From an uncultured Solobacterium sp. (GTDB lineage Bacteria; Bacillota_I; Bacilli_A; Erysipelotrichales; Erysipelotrichaceae): a DNA stretch of 10,649 nt. A model generated the notes under the pieces. The model saw only the letters and a list, made by a program, of their open reading frames with translations. It had not been told where the DNA came from and ran no database searches. Both the position numbers and the translations under genes were made by a program. The stretch covers positions 1 through 10,649 of the forward strand of contig CAJJTI010000056.1 of assembly GCA_905194705.1 (NCBI GenBank), in the 5' to 3' direction. Positions 1-6,228 of the stretch are shown here, piece after piece. Each line of letters opens with the position of its first letter. Position 1 is the stretch's first letter.

Positions 1-572
1 GTACTACCCAAAAAGATACTTTTTCTATACGTTTAAGAAAGAATTTCTCTGATTTCAGTTTAGATGGGCCAGTATTATTCAGCATTAAAAAACCTGCTGA
101 TGCGACGGATGCTGAAGTATATACAGTTCTTTATTACAATAAAACAAATGGTGATGTCGAAAAGTGCTATACAAGACAAACAACTAATACAATTACATTT
201 ATGGGAAGTAAAGATGGGGAATATATGCTTGTCTCCAGAAATACATCTAATATTTATATAGGCGATGATCCTGTTGAATCAGTTACAGTCGAAACAAGCT
301 CCTATGATTTAGAATCACTTTATATGCAAATTACTGTAGGTTTAATTGCACTAATTTTATTAGGAGTACTGCTACGTCGCTTCTTAGTGAAAAAGAACAA
401 TAAAAATGTTGCGAAAAGACGTGAAGAAAAAGAAATCGAAAAAGCTCAAGAACCACTACCACCAGTAGATGTTACGCAAGCTTTAGAAATATTTGATACT
501 GAAGTATTAGATTTAGACAAGATTAGAGAACTTGATGAAGAACATCAAAGAAGAATTCATAAACATGATTAA
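1..572 (+). CDS. C-terminal part of a single-pass membrane-anchored surface protein (5' truncated)
   Basis: The reading frame is open from the left edge (first complete codon at base 3), giving 189 visible residues; the true start lies outside the window. Visible residues 1-105 are polar and beta-rich, with a stretch (PVLFSIKKPAD, then EVYTVLYYN, then a region ending YMLVSR) that resembles the small beta-sandwich modules found at the ends of Firmicute cell-surface proteins. A hydrophobic segment follows at about residues 107-124 (bases 321-374), then RRFLVKK, a positive-inside stop-transfer signal. The last 60 or so residues are a charged cytoplasmic tail rich in Glu and Lys with a PLPP stretch. 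The topology is therefore probably outside domain, one membrane helix, inside tail. It overlaps the next gene by 8 bases, so the two are likely cotranscribed and translationally coupled. I do not recognise the family; a carboxypeptidase-like or adhesin-like N-terminal part is possible but not visible. Confidence 0.75.
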   Translation, partial: TTQKDTFSIRLRKNFSDFSLDGPVLFSIKKPADATDAEVYTVLYYNKTNGDVEKCYTRQTTNTITFMGSKDGEYMLVSRNTSNIYIGDDPVESVTVETSSYDLESLYMQITVGLIALILLGVLLRRFLVKKNNKNVAKRREEKEIEKAQEPLPPVDVTQALEIFDTEVLDLDKIRELDEEHQRRIHKHD

Positions 573-846
573 TACAATCGTAGACATTGAAAATATTTTA
601 TTTGAGGAAGAAGAAATAAGTGATTTTCTTCTTCAGAGTATACAAACACGTGGTATTGCTATTCCAGTACATGTAAGAAGTATTGAAGAAAATCAATATG
701 AATGTATTGATGGCAAGAAAAGATTAACTGCCGCAAAAAAATTAAGTGAAAAAGATGCCAAATTCAGAAGAATACCAGTAATGATTATGAATGATTTTTC
801 TAAAGCTGGTTCATCTTTCTGGGGCAATACACAAAATCATCATTAA
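565..846 (+). CDS. Small stand-alone ParB/sulfiredoxin-fold domain protein
   Basis: This 93-residue protein consists almost entirely of a ParB N-terminal-like domain. The order matches the family: a helix (FLLQSIQTRG, residues 21-30), a strand (IPVHVRSI, 33-40), the box IDGKKRLTAAKKL (48-60), which corresponds to the GERRxRA nucleotide-binding box of ParB, then the strand IPVMIMND (70-77). The helix-turn-helix and dimerisation domains of true ParB/Noc are absent, so chromosome partition by parS binding is unlikely. The box is degenerate (DGKKRLTAA in place of GERRLRAA), so CTP binding is uncertain. I place the start at 565: it overlaps the previous stop by 8 bases (ATGATTAA), has an AAAGAAG stretch upstream, and the domain begins soon after. 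An upstream in-frame ATG at 532 would add 11 residues with no family support. The gene is 10 bases ahead of rluB, in one operon. Function unknown. Confidence 0.75.
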   Translation: MINTIVDIENILFEEEEISDFLLQSIQTRGIAIPVHVRSIEENQYECIDGKKRLTAAKKLSEKDAKFRRIPVMIMNDFSKAGSSFWGNTQNHH

Positions 847-856
847 AGAGGTAAAG

Positions 857-1594
857 ATGGAAAGATTACAAAAAGTTATAGCAGCTTCAGGCGTTGCATC
901 TAGAAGAAAAGCTGAAGAATTAATACAAGCAGGTAGAGTAAGTGTAAATGGACTTGTTGTAAAAGAACTTGGTACAAAAGTATCAGGCAATGATGAAATT
1001 GCTGTTGATGGTACAGTGATTACAAAAAAAAATAAAGTATATTATCTTTTCAATAAACCAAAACATACTATCTGCAGCACAAAAGATGAACATGACCGTG
1101 ATACAGTACTTGATTATTTTTCGGATGTAAAAGAAAGAATATTTCCAATAGGTAGATTAGACTTTGATACTACAGGTCTTCTTATTCTTACAAATGATGG
1201 TGAAGTAGCTAATAAACTTATGCATCCAAAAAGTCATTTACCTAAGACTTATGATGTAACAATTGATGGTTATATTACCCCTCAGCAAATTAATCAGTTA
1301 AAAAAAGGGGTAATGTTGGATGATGGCTTAACATTACCGGCAGAAGTATATCTGATTACACAAAATAAGAGTAAAAATAAGAGCAGACTTCAAGTAACTA
1401 TTTTTGAAGGCAGAAATAGAGAAGTAAGAAGAATGATGGAACACTTCAATTATGAAGTTACTCGTCTTGAAAGAATCGCTTATGGTAATTTAACATGCGG
1501 TTCATTAAGACAGGGAGAGTATAGAAGATTACGCTCTTTTGAAATTAAAGAGCTATTAAAAATGATTGATCAAATCAATCAATCATCTCGTTAA
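857..1594 (+). CDS. rluB: 23S rRNA pseudouridine synthase, RluB/RsuA family
   Basis: A 245-residue cytoplasmic enzyme that converts a uridine in 23S rRNA to pseudouridine. Residues 1-60 are an S4 RNA-binding domain (MERLQKVIAASGVASRRKAE, then VSVNG and ELGTKV). The catalytic RsuA-type domain follows, with the signature IGRLDFDTTGLL at 98-109, in which Asp102 is the expected nucleophile, then LTNDGEVANKLMHP and the late motif GRNREVRRMMEHF. The N-terminus is strongly like Bacillus RluB (YpuL), whose target is position 2605 in E. coli numbering; RluE, RluF and RsuA are alternatives within the family, but length and N-terminus favour RluB. The start at 857 is chosen because AGAGG lies 5 bases upstream and the S4 domain begins directly; the longer in-frame start at 791 lies inside the previous gene. 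Its stop codon overlaps that of the convergent rqcH. Confidence 0.93.
   Translation: MERLQKVIAASGVASRRKAEELIQAGRVSVNGLVVKELGTKVSGNDEIAVDGTVITKKNKVYYLFNKPKHTICSTKDEHDRDTVLDYFSDVKERIFPIGRLDFDTTGLLILTNDGEVANKLMHPKSHLPKTYDVTIDGYITPQQINQLKKGVMLDDGLTLPAEVYLITQNKSKNKSRLQVTIFEGRNREVRRMMEHFNYEVTRLERIAYGNLTCGSLRQGEYRRLRSFEIKELLKMIDQINQSSR
1558..1581 (-). terminator. Probable intrinsic terminator of rqcH, inside the 3' end of rluB
   Basis: Read on the minus strand, a perfect 8-bp stem (TGATTGAT / ATCAATCA, 1563-1570 with 1574-1581, 3-nt loop) is followed by TTTTT (1562-1558). It starts 10 bases past the rqcH stop. The stem is AT-rich with only two G-C pairs, so it may be weak. On the plus strand no T-run follows, so it should not stop rluB transcription. 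Confidence 0.45.
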
Positions 1595-3249
1595 TCTACT
1601 TTTATATGATTCGCTTCTAATTCATCAATGTTTGGATCAATATAGATAGTTTTATAAGAACCTAGTTGAACCATACCTGGCTTAGCACCAGGTATTTTTT
1701 TTAGTTCTTTTACTGGACAATAGTTAACTGGAACACTGGAAGAATCTCTACCTTTAGAAAAGTAAGCAGCGATATTGGCAGCTAAACGTAATGTATCTTC
1801 ATCGATTTCACTATTATGGATAACAACATGTGCTCCATGATAATCTTTAGCATGCAGCCAGATTTCACTTTTTTTTGCATGATGCCATGTTAACTCATCA
1901 TTTTGTAAATTGTTTTTACCAAAAGAAATTTGTGTACCACTTTTGGTTTCAATTGTAGTGAAATGAATCTCTTTTTCCTTTGTCTTTTTATTTTTGTTTT
2001 TCTTCTTTTGAGGGCGTTTTTCTTTCATATAACCACCCTTGATTAGTTCTTCTTTAACTTCACTTGCAGTATTAAAATCGGCTATTTCAATTTGTTCTAA
2101 TAAGCCTTCAAAGTATTCTATTTCTTGTTTACATAAAGCTATCTGTTCATTTAAATATTTTTGACCTTTTTTCAGTTTGGTATATTTCTGATAGCATTTT
2201 TTTGCATTTCCTTTACCATCCAGTTTTGGATCTAGTGGTATTGTAATTTCTTTACCCGTCTCATAATCTTCAAGTTTAATTTCTTTAGTGCCTTTTGTGT
2301 CTTGGATATTATAAGCATATAGAAGTTCACCATATTTGTTCCATTTATTACAATCAAGAGCGTCATCATATTCTTTTAACAGGCGGGGTAATTTCTGGGT
2401 TTCATGTTTTAATTCTTTTTTGACTGTATGAAAAATATCTCCAGAAATTTCTTTGATTCTTTCTTTTTCTTCTTTATGAAAATATAAAATATCAAATCCT
2501 TCAAATAGAGGATAACTTATTGATTTGTCACATGAAGTAATTGCGATACAATGAAAAATGGCATCATTAGAATTATTTGCAATAAATAATTCATTGGAGT
2601 CTTCAATTTCTTTCATAATACTTGAGAATGACTGCCCATGTCTCATGCGATATTCTACTTCATTAGATAACATAGGTGAAAAACCTGCAAATTGTGCAGT
2701 TAGATTCTTATCAGGATCAATATACTGGCAAGTAAAAGGATCTTTTTTATTTTGACTGGGAGTAGGAGTGAATTTTGCACCTACCTGAATGGTTCTGCGA
2801 TTATTTTCAAAAGGCGGGATGTGTTTTAAAGCATCAATAATAATTCCATCTCTTACTAAGATAATATTGGCGTATTTTCCCATTAATTCAACGTAGAGGT
2901 GCAATTCTTCCGCGTCACCTAAATCATTGTGTCTTTTAATTTTAAAGTCACACCAGCGGTCTAATTCAATCTGCTCTAATGATTCTATCGTAGCTCCTTC
3001 TAAATATTTTCTTAGAACCATGACAAAATTACCTGGTTCATTAGGAGTTGGATAACTTCTTCTTGTTAGTAACATTCTATTGTATTGAGAATGACATGAA
3101 ACAAGTAATTGACTCTTACCAGCGGTAGAGTTATGCAGTTGAAATAAAACCTCATTTTGTGAGATTTGATATATTTTTTGAATACGACTTGGTATTGCAC
3201 AAGCCATGTTTTCTACAATTTTGTGTAATAATATTCCATCTAGTGCCAT
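1591..3249 (-). CDS. rqcH: Rqc2/NEMF homologue RqcH (NFACT family), ribosome-associated quality control
   Basis: A 552-residue protein of the NFACT family (formerly FbpA or YloA). In Bacillus, RqcH binds obstructed 50S subunits carrying peptidyl-tRNA and, with RqcP, recruits tRNA-Ala to add C-terminal alanine tails that mark the stalled peptide for degradation. The NFACT-N domain starts MALDGILLHKIV; the key DR pair falls at Asp97-Arg98 and the ELMG motif at 121-124, the same positions as in the Bacillus protein. A central coiled-coil region follows, then a lysine-rich linker (about 409-427) and the NFACT-R domain (about 428-538; WHHAKKSEIWLHAKDYHGAHVVI, PGAKPGMV). The start at 3249 is preferred over the ATG at 3258 because the family begins M-A-x-D-G and the promoter -10 element overlaps 3258. 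No Shine-Dalgarno sequence is visible. The gene diverges from gmk, an arrangement related to the yloA-gmk neighbourhood of Bacillus. Confidence 0.93.
   Translation of the reverse strand: MALDGILLHKIVENMACAIPSRIQKIYQISQNEVLFQLHNSTAGKSQLLVSCHSQYNRMLLTRRSYPTPNEPGNFVMVLRKYLEGATIESLEQIELDRWCDFKIKRHNDLGDAEELHLYVELMGKYANIILVRDGIIIDALKHIPPFENNRRTIQVGAKFTPTPSQNKKDPFTCQYIDPDKNLTAQFAGFSPMLSNEVEYRMRHGQSFSSIMKEIEDSNELFIANNSNDAIFHCIAITSCDKSISYPLFEGFDILYFHKEEKERIKEISGDIFHTVKKELKHETQKLPRLLKEYDDALDCNKWNKYGELLYAYNIQDTKGTKEIKLEDYETGKEITIPLDPKLDGKGNAKKCYQKYTKLKKGQKYLNEQIALCKQEIEYFEGLLEQIEIADFNTASEVKEELIKGGYMKEKRPQKKKNKNKKTKEKEIHFTTIETKSGTQISFGKNNLQNDELTWHHAKKSEIWLHAKDYHGAHVVIHNSEIDEDTLRLAANIAAYFSKGRDSSSVPVNYCPVKELKKIPGAKPGMVQLGSYKTIYIDPNIDELEANHIKVD
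1673..1702 (+). terminator. Probable intrinsic terminator of the rluB operon, inside rqcH
   Basis: The plus strand has an 8-bp stem (ATACCTGG 1673-1680 / CCAGGTAT 1688-1695) with a 7-base loop and eight T residues (1695-1702). It lies 79 bases beyond the rluB stop, antisense to the rqcH codons for KKIPGAKPGM. Four central G-C pairs and the long T-run make it a textbook terminator on this strand; on the minus strand no T-run follows, so rqcH transcription should pass through. Confidence 0.7.
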
Positions 3250-3256
3250 AGCTAAC

Positions 3257-3265
3257 ATTATACCA
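3257..3265 (-). promoter_or_regulatory. Extended -10 promoter for rqcH, probably giving a leaderless mRNA
   Basis: The minus strand reads TGGTATAAT: a perfect TATAAT (3262-3257) with an upstream TGn extension. A weak -35 (TTCAAA, 3288-3283, spacer about 20) may contribute. The expected transcription start, 7 bases past the -10 element, falls at 3250-3249, on or beside the A of the chosen ATG. Confidence 0.65.
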
Positions 3266-3267
3266 CA

Positions 3268-3296
3268 TTGACTTAATTTGTTTTTGAATGTAACCT
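3268..3296 (+). promoter_or_regulatory. Candidate gmk promoter
   Basis: TTGACT (3268-3273) is a 5/6 match to the -35 consensus and is followed after 17 bases by TAACCT (3291-3296), a poor -10. If used, transcription would begin near 3303, at the very edge of the gmk Shine-Dalgarno sequence, so the true promoter may lie elsewhere. It interdigitates with the divergent rqcH promoter. Confidence 0.3.
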
Positions 3297-3316
3297 AATT
3301 AAAAGAGGTAAAAAAC

Positions 3317-3913
3317 ATGGCAAAGGGATTACTTATTGTTATCAGCGGACCATCAGGCGTTGGTAAAGGTACAGTATTAAAAGAAGTAGTTAAAGATCCA
3401 GAATTAAATATTGGATATTCAATTTCAATGACAACACGTGAAAAAAGACCAGGTGAAGAGAATGGTGTAAATTACTATTTTGTGACACGTGATGAATTTC
3501 ATAAAGCAGTAGAAGATGGGGAACTTTTAGAATGGACAGAATTTGTTGGAAATTGCTATGGTACACCAATAAAAGAAGTCGAAAGATTAAGGAATGAAGG
3601 CAAGAACGTATTACTTGAAATCGAACAGGATGGTTGCAGTCAAGTAAGAAAGAAAGTTCCAGATACACTTTCTATCTTTATTATTCCACCTAGCATGGAA
3701 GAATTAGAAAGAAGAATTCGTTCTCGTAAAACAGAACCAGAAGAGATTGTTCAACAAAGACTTGCAAAAGCAGCTAAAGAAATGAATAATCTGAAAGACT
3801 ATAAATATGTTGTATGTAATGAAGATGTCAAGCTTGCAGCTGATATTATTCGTGTTATTATTTTACGGCATATGCAATTTGAAAAAGAAAAAGAAGATAA
3901 TAAATGTCTCTAA
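3317..3913 (+). CDS. gmk: Guanylate kinase
   Basis: A 198-residue cytoplasmic enzyme that phosphorylates GMP to GDP with ATP, an essential step in guanine nucleotide synthesis. The Walker A P-loop GPSGVGKGT is at residues 11-19. The GMP-binding segment TTREKRPGEENGVNYYF is at 39-55, followed by WTEFVGNCYGTP, and the lid-region motif RRIRSRKTEPEEIVQQRL is clear. Length fits the family (about 200). The start at 3317 has AAAGAGG 8 bases upstream. Unlike Bacillus, rpoZ does not follow and remA does not precede it; rqcH is divergent. The stop codon lies in the loop of a terminator hairpin, so gmk may be a single-gene transcript. Assignment is secure. Confidence 0.97.
   Translation: MAKGLLIVISGPSGVGKGTVLKEVVKDPELNIGYSISMTTREKRPGEENGVNYYFVTRDEFHKAVEDGELLEWTEFVGNCYGTPIKEVERLRNEGKNVLLEIEQDGCSQVRKKVPDTLSIFIIPPSMEELERRIRSRKTEPEEIVQQRLAKAAKEMNNLKDYKYVVCNEDVKLAADIIRVIILRHMQFEKEKEDNKCL
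3834..3861 (+). promoter_or_regulatory. Possible promoter inside gmk for the downstream permease
   Basis: TTGCAG (3834-3839), 16 bases, then TATTAT (3856-3861) preceded by TGT, an extended -10 arrangement. It would start a transcript near 3868 that must cross the gmk terminator before reaching the permease. Such patterns are common by chance in AT-rich DNA; low certainty. Confidence 0.2.
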
Positions 3914-3930
3914 ATGAGACATTATTTTTT
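3903..3930 (+). terminator. Intrinsic terminator of gmk overlapping its stop codon
   Basis: An 8-bp perfect stem (AATGTCTC 3903-3910 / GAGACATT 3916-3923) with loop TAAAT is followed by A and six T residues. The gmk stop codon (3911-3913) is in the loop. The next gene's ATG is only 17 bases past the T-run. Confidence 0.75.
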
Positions 3931-3947
3931 CGAGAAGGGAGAGAAAA

Positions 3948-5213
3948 ATGTTTTTTGCATTGTCTATTTTTATCGTAATGTACATTTTCTTATTGGCACT
4001 ACCAAAATATAGAAGCTATACAGCAGTTATTACAGCTGTATTATTTATTGTTTTAGGTATTTTACCAGTTAAAAATGCACTTACAGCAATTAACTATAAC
4101 GTCATTATGATGCTTACAGGTACAATGTTAATTGTTGAATTATTTATAGAAAGTGATATGCCTTCATATATGGCAGAAAACTTATTAAAAATTGTACCAA
4201 ATGTACAATGGGCAGTCGTATTATTAAGTTTATTTGCGGGTATTATTTCGGCATTTGTAGATAATGTTGCGACGGTACTAATGGTTGCTCCAGTAGGTAT
4301 AGAAGTATGTAAAAAAATTAAAACAAATCCTGTACCAGTTATTATTTCTATTGCTGTTTCCAGTAATTTACAGGGTGCTGCAACACTTGTTGGTGATGCA
4401 ACAAGTATACTACTAGGTTCTTATGCTGATTTAAGCTTTAATGACTTTTTCTGGTTTAATGGTAAACCAGGTATTTGTTTTGCTGTAGAACTTGGTGCTT
4501 TATTAACAATTCCGGTTATTTTATTTTTATTTCGTCATGAAAAAGGAAAAGTTAATGAAGAGGTTACGGTAAAGATTACTGACTATACACCTACATATTT
4601 TTTAATTGGTATGATAATTTCCTTAATCGTTGCAAGCCAGTTTGAAAATAAACCTGAACTAACAAATGGTTTTATCTGTTGTGGTTTAGCACTTATTTTA
4701 ATTGTCATTGAAGCTATAAAGCAAAAAAATATAAAAGTTATTCCAAATACAATCATCACTTTAGATATTGAAACACTATTACTATTATGTGGTTTGTTTG
4801 TTGTTATAGAAGGTATTACAGAAGCAGGGGTAATCGAAAAAATTGTAGAAATATTTATGAATGCAGGTGGCGATAATGTATTTGTAATGTATACGTTAAT
4901 TGTCTTTGTTTCAGTACTAGTTTCTGCATTTATCGATAATATTCCATATGTTGCGACAATGTTACCGGTTGTAACAGGTATTGCAGCAATGATGGGAATC
5001 AGTCCATATCTATTTGATTTTGGTTTATTAATTGGAGCTACATTAGGTGGCAATATTACACCAGTTGGCGCCAGTGCAAATATTGCAGGCATTGGTATAT
5101 TAAGAAAGAATGGTTATGAAGTAAAGAATAGTGATTTCTTTAGAATTGGTATTCCTTTTACTTTAGTAGCAGTTCTTTCGGGATATTTATTCCTTTGGTT
5201 TGTATGGGCATAA
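3948..5213 (+). CDS. ArsB/NhaD-type permease (ion transporter superfamily, CitMHS-like fold)
   Basis: A 421-residue, very hydrophobic inner-membrane protein with about ten or more membrane segments. It shows the internal duplication typical of the ion transporter superfamily: SAFVDN (101-106) and SAFIDN (326-331) are equivalent re-entrant positions, paired with GAATLVGDATSILLG (143-157) and GGNITPVGASANI (367-379). These motifs are closest to the ArsB/NhaD/P-protein branch, which includes arsenite and Na+/H+ antiporters. Substrate cannot be assigned: no arsR, arsC or other ars gene is nearby, and anion uptake (SLC13-like) is also possible. The Shine-Dalgarno AAGGGAG is 5 bases before the start. 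The gene sits directly after the gmk terminator with no room for its own promoter in the gap, so it is expressed by read-through or from inside gmk. Confidence 0.85.
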   Translation: MFFALSIFIVMYIFLLALPKYRSYTAVITAVLFIVLGILPVKNALTAINYNVIMMLTGTMLIVELFIESDMPSYMAENLLKIVPNVQWAVVLLSLFAGIISAFVDNVATVLMVAPVGIEVCKKIKTNPVPVIISIAVSSNLQGAATLVGDATSILLGSYADLSFNDFFWFNGKPGICFAVELGALLTIPVILFLFRHEKGKVNEEVTVKITDYTPTYFLIGMIISLIVASQFENKPELTNGFICCGLALILIVIEAIKQKNIKVIPNTIITLDIETLLLLCGLFVVIEGITEAGVIEKIVEIFMNAGGDNVFVMYTLIVFVSVLVSAFIDNIPYVATMLPVVTGIAAMMGISPYLFDFGLLIGATLGGNITPVGASANIAGIGILRKNGYEVKNSDFFRIGIPFTLVAVLSGYLFLWFVWA

Positions 5214-5228
5214 GGTAATGTGTTGATT

Positions 5229-5259
5229 AAAGGTAATCATTTATATGGTTATCTTTTTT
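5229..5259 (+). terminator. Intrinsic terminator of the permease gene
   Basis: An 11-bp stem (AAAGGTAATCA 5229-5239 / TGGTTATCTTT 5246-5256) containing two G-U wobble pairs ends in a run of T residues (5254-5259). It is 15 bases past the permease stop. Confidence 0.7.
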
Positions 5260-5296
5260 ATTTTATAAATGATGTTGAATCTATAATCATAATGAT

Positions 5297-5329
5297 AAAA
5301 AGAAAAGCACAGATTTTCATCTGTGCTTT
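5297..5329 (-). terminator. Intrinsic terminator of rpsD
   Basis: A perfect 11-bp stem (AAAGCACAGAT 5304-5314 / ATCTGTGCTTT 5319-5329) that on the minus strand has a GAAA tetraloop and is followed by TTTTCTTTTT. It lies 19 bases past the rpsD stop. The plus strand lacks a following T-run, so it acts on rpsD only. Confidence 0.85.
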
Positions 5330-5348
5330 AAGAATCTTATTTAGAAGA

Positions 5349-5951
5349 CTATCTGTTGTAGTATTCGACAATTAGAGATTCATTGATTTCCTGATTTAAT
5401 TCGCTTCTTTCAGGAATACGATCGAATGTTCCTTTTTTGTTTTCTTTATCTACTGTAACAAATGCAGGAGCTACATAGTTAGAATCTAATGATTCAACGA
5501 TTGGTTTCATGTTTAGTGAGTTTTCACGAACAGAAATTACTGAACCTGGTTTAATTTGTGCACTTGGAATGTCAAGTTTCTTTCCATCAACATTGATATG
5601 TCCATGGTTAACTAATTGACGAGCTGCTTTACGTGTTGTAGCAAAACCCATACGATAAACTAGGTTGTCTAGTCTGCTTTCTAATACAACTAAGAAGTTG
5701 TAACCAGCCATACCTTCCATATGAACAGCTTTTAAGAATGCATTGTAGAATTGACGTTCGCTTACACCATACATGTAACGAACTCTTTGTTTTTCACGAA
5801 GCTGTAGTCCATAACCACTTAGCTTAACGCGCTTTGTAGGACCATGTTGTCCTGGAGCATAAGTTCTCTTCTTTAATTCTTCGCCAGTTTCTAATACAGA
5901 GAAGCTTAAACGTCTTGACTTCTTCCAAACTGGACCTGTGTAACGTGCCAT
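5349..5951 (-). CDS. rpsD: 30S ribosomal protein S4
   Basis: A 200-residue primary 16S rRNA-binding protein that nucleates assembly of the 30S body and helps keep decoding accurate. The sequence is unmistakable: [15 protein letters not shown] at the start, [29 protein letters not shown], and an S4 domain from about residue 90 ([28 protein letters not shown]). It ends [10 protein letters not shown]. There is no cysteine in the N-terminal region, so this is the zinc-free form. The start at 5951 has AAGGAGG 9 bases upstream; the frame stays open upstream to an ATG at 6047, but that stretch is untranslated leader with no family similarity. It has its own promoter, leader and terminator, as an isolated monocistronic unit. 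In Bacillus S4 represses its own translation or transcription through the leader. Confidence 0.98.
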   Translation of the reverse strand: MARYTGPVWKKSRRLSFSVLETGEELKKRTYAPGQHGPTKRVKLSGYGLQLREKQRVRYMYGVSERQFYNAFLKAVHMEGMAGYNFLVVLESRLDNLVYRMGFATTRKAARQLVNHGHINVDGKKLDIPSAQIKPGSVISVRENSLNMKPIVESLDSNYVAPAFVTVDKENKKGTFDRIPERSELNQEINESLIVEYYNR

Positions 5952-6120
5952 GTCTTGTTTCCTCCTTATAATAAATGGCCGAGAAACAATAACAGATAGA
6001 TCAATATGTAGTGTGTTGTTATAATTCCTTTTCACTTTTTGCAGCAAGGTACTAAGGTTGCAGATTTACTGTTAACAACGCGGTCTGACATAAACTCTAT
6101 AAGCTGCCATCATTTGACGC
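5952..6120 (-). promoter_or_regulatory. rpsD mRNA leader, probable S4 autoregulatory element
   Basis: About 170 nt lie between the predicted start site (6120-6121) and the rpsD ATG, far more than a simple 5' UTR needs. Complementary segments suggest a folded RNA: GCAGC (6107-6103) with GCTGC (6045-6041) encloses a hairpin GTTG/CAAC (6079-6076 with 6060-6057) stacked on CAG/CTG (6071-6069 with 6063-6061). Two CCTT copies (6057-6054, 6049-6046) could pair with the AAGG of the Shine-Dalgarno sequence. Bacillus rpsD is known to be controlled by S4 binding to its leader. I see no terminator hairpin in the leader, so control of translation initiation is the likelier mode. The fold is by eye only. 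Confidence 0.5.
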
Positions 6121-6126
6121 TTAACA

Positions 6127-6156
6127 ATGATAACAAATATAAAGTAATAAAGTCAA
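6127..6156 (-). promoter_or_regulatory. rpsD promoter
   Basis: On the minus strand, TTGACT (6156-6151) and TATCAT (6132-6127) are separated by 18 bases, and the -10 is preceded by TGT, an extended -10. Both hexamers match the consensus at five of six positions, fitting a strong ribosomal-protein promoter. Transcription should begin at about 6120-6121. Confidence 0.7.
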
Positions 6157-6188
6157 TAAAAACAAGTCTACGAGAGTAATAATTTATG

Positions 6189-6197
6189 TGATAAAAT
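6189..6197 (+). promoter_or_regulatory. Extended -10 promoter of the ezrA operon
   Basis: TGATAAAAT (6189-6197) is an extended -10 with a 5/6 match to TATAAT; no good -35 is seen at the usual distance. The start site would be near 6204, giving a leader of about 25 nt that contains the AGG-rich ribosome binding region (6208-6218). Confidence 0.5.
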
Positions 6198-6228
6198 AAT
6201 AAAGCATGGAAGGTAGGATTGAATCACA

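Noticed and set aside
64..261. 65-codon frame at the left edge in another phase
   Set aside because: The frame open from base 3 gives a coherent domain, membrane helix and tail; this one has no ribosome site and no sensible protein character.
791..856. Longer RluB start at 791
   Set aside because: It would overlap the ParB-fold gene and add 22 residues before the S4 domain; the ATG at 857 has AGAGG at proper spacing.
1990..2030. Lysine-rich, A-rich tract in rqcH as a slippery or frameshift site
   Set aside because: The frame is intact on both sides, the runs of A are broken by other bases, and a charged linker at this place is normal for NFACT proteins.
4583..5092. A 169-codon open frame antisense to the permease gene
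   Set aside because: It mirrors the hydrophobic codon pattern of the permease, has no ribosome site, and its product looks like the reverse reading of membrane segments.
5952..6047. N-terminal extension of S4 by 32 residues from an upstream ATG
   Set aside because: Family proteins begin MARYTGP, and the perfect AAGGAGG is placed for the start at 5951; the extension lies in the structured leader.
6041..6090. T-box-like sequence in the rpsD leader (ACCGCG and GGTAC-type words)
   Set aside because: The specific antiterminator motif and a following terminator hairpin are absent, and rpsD is not an amino-acid or tRNA-synthetase gene.
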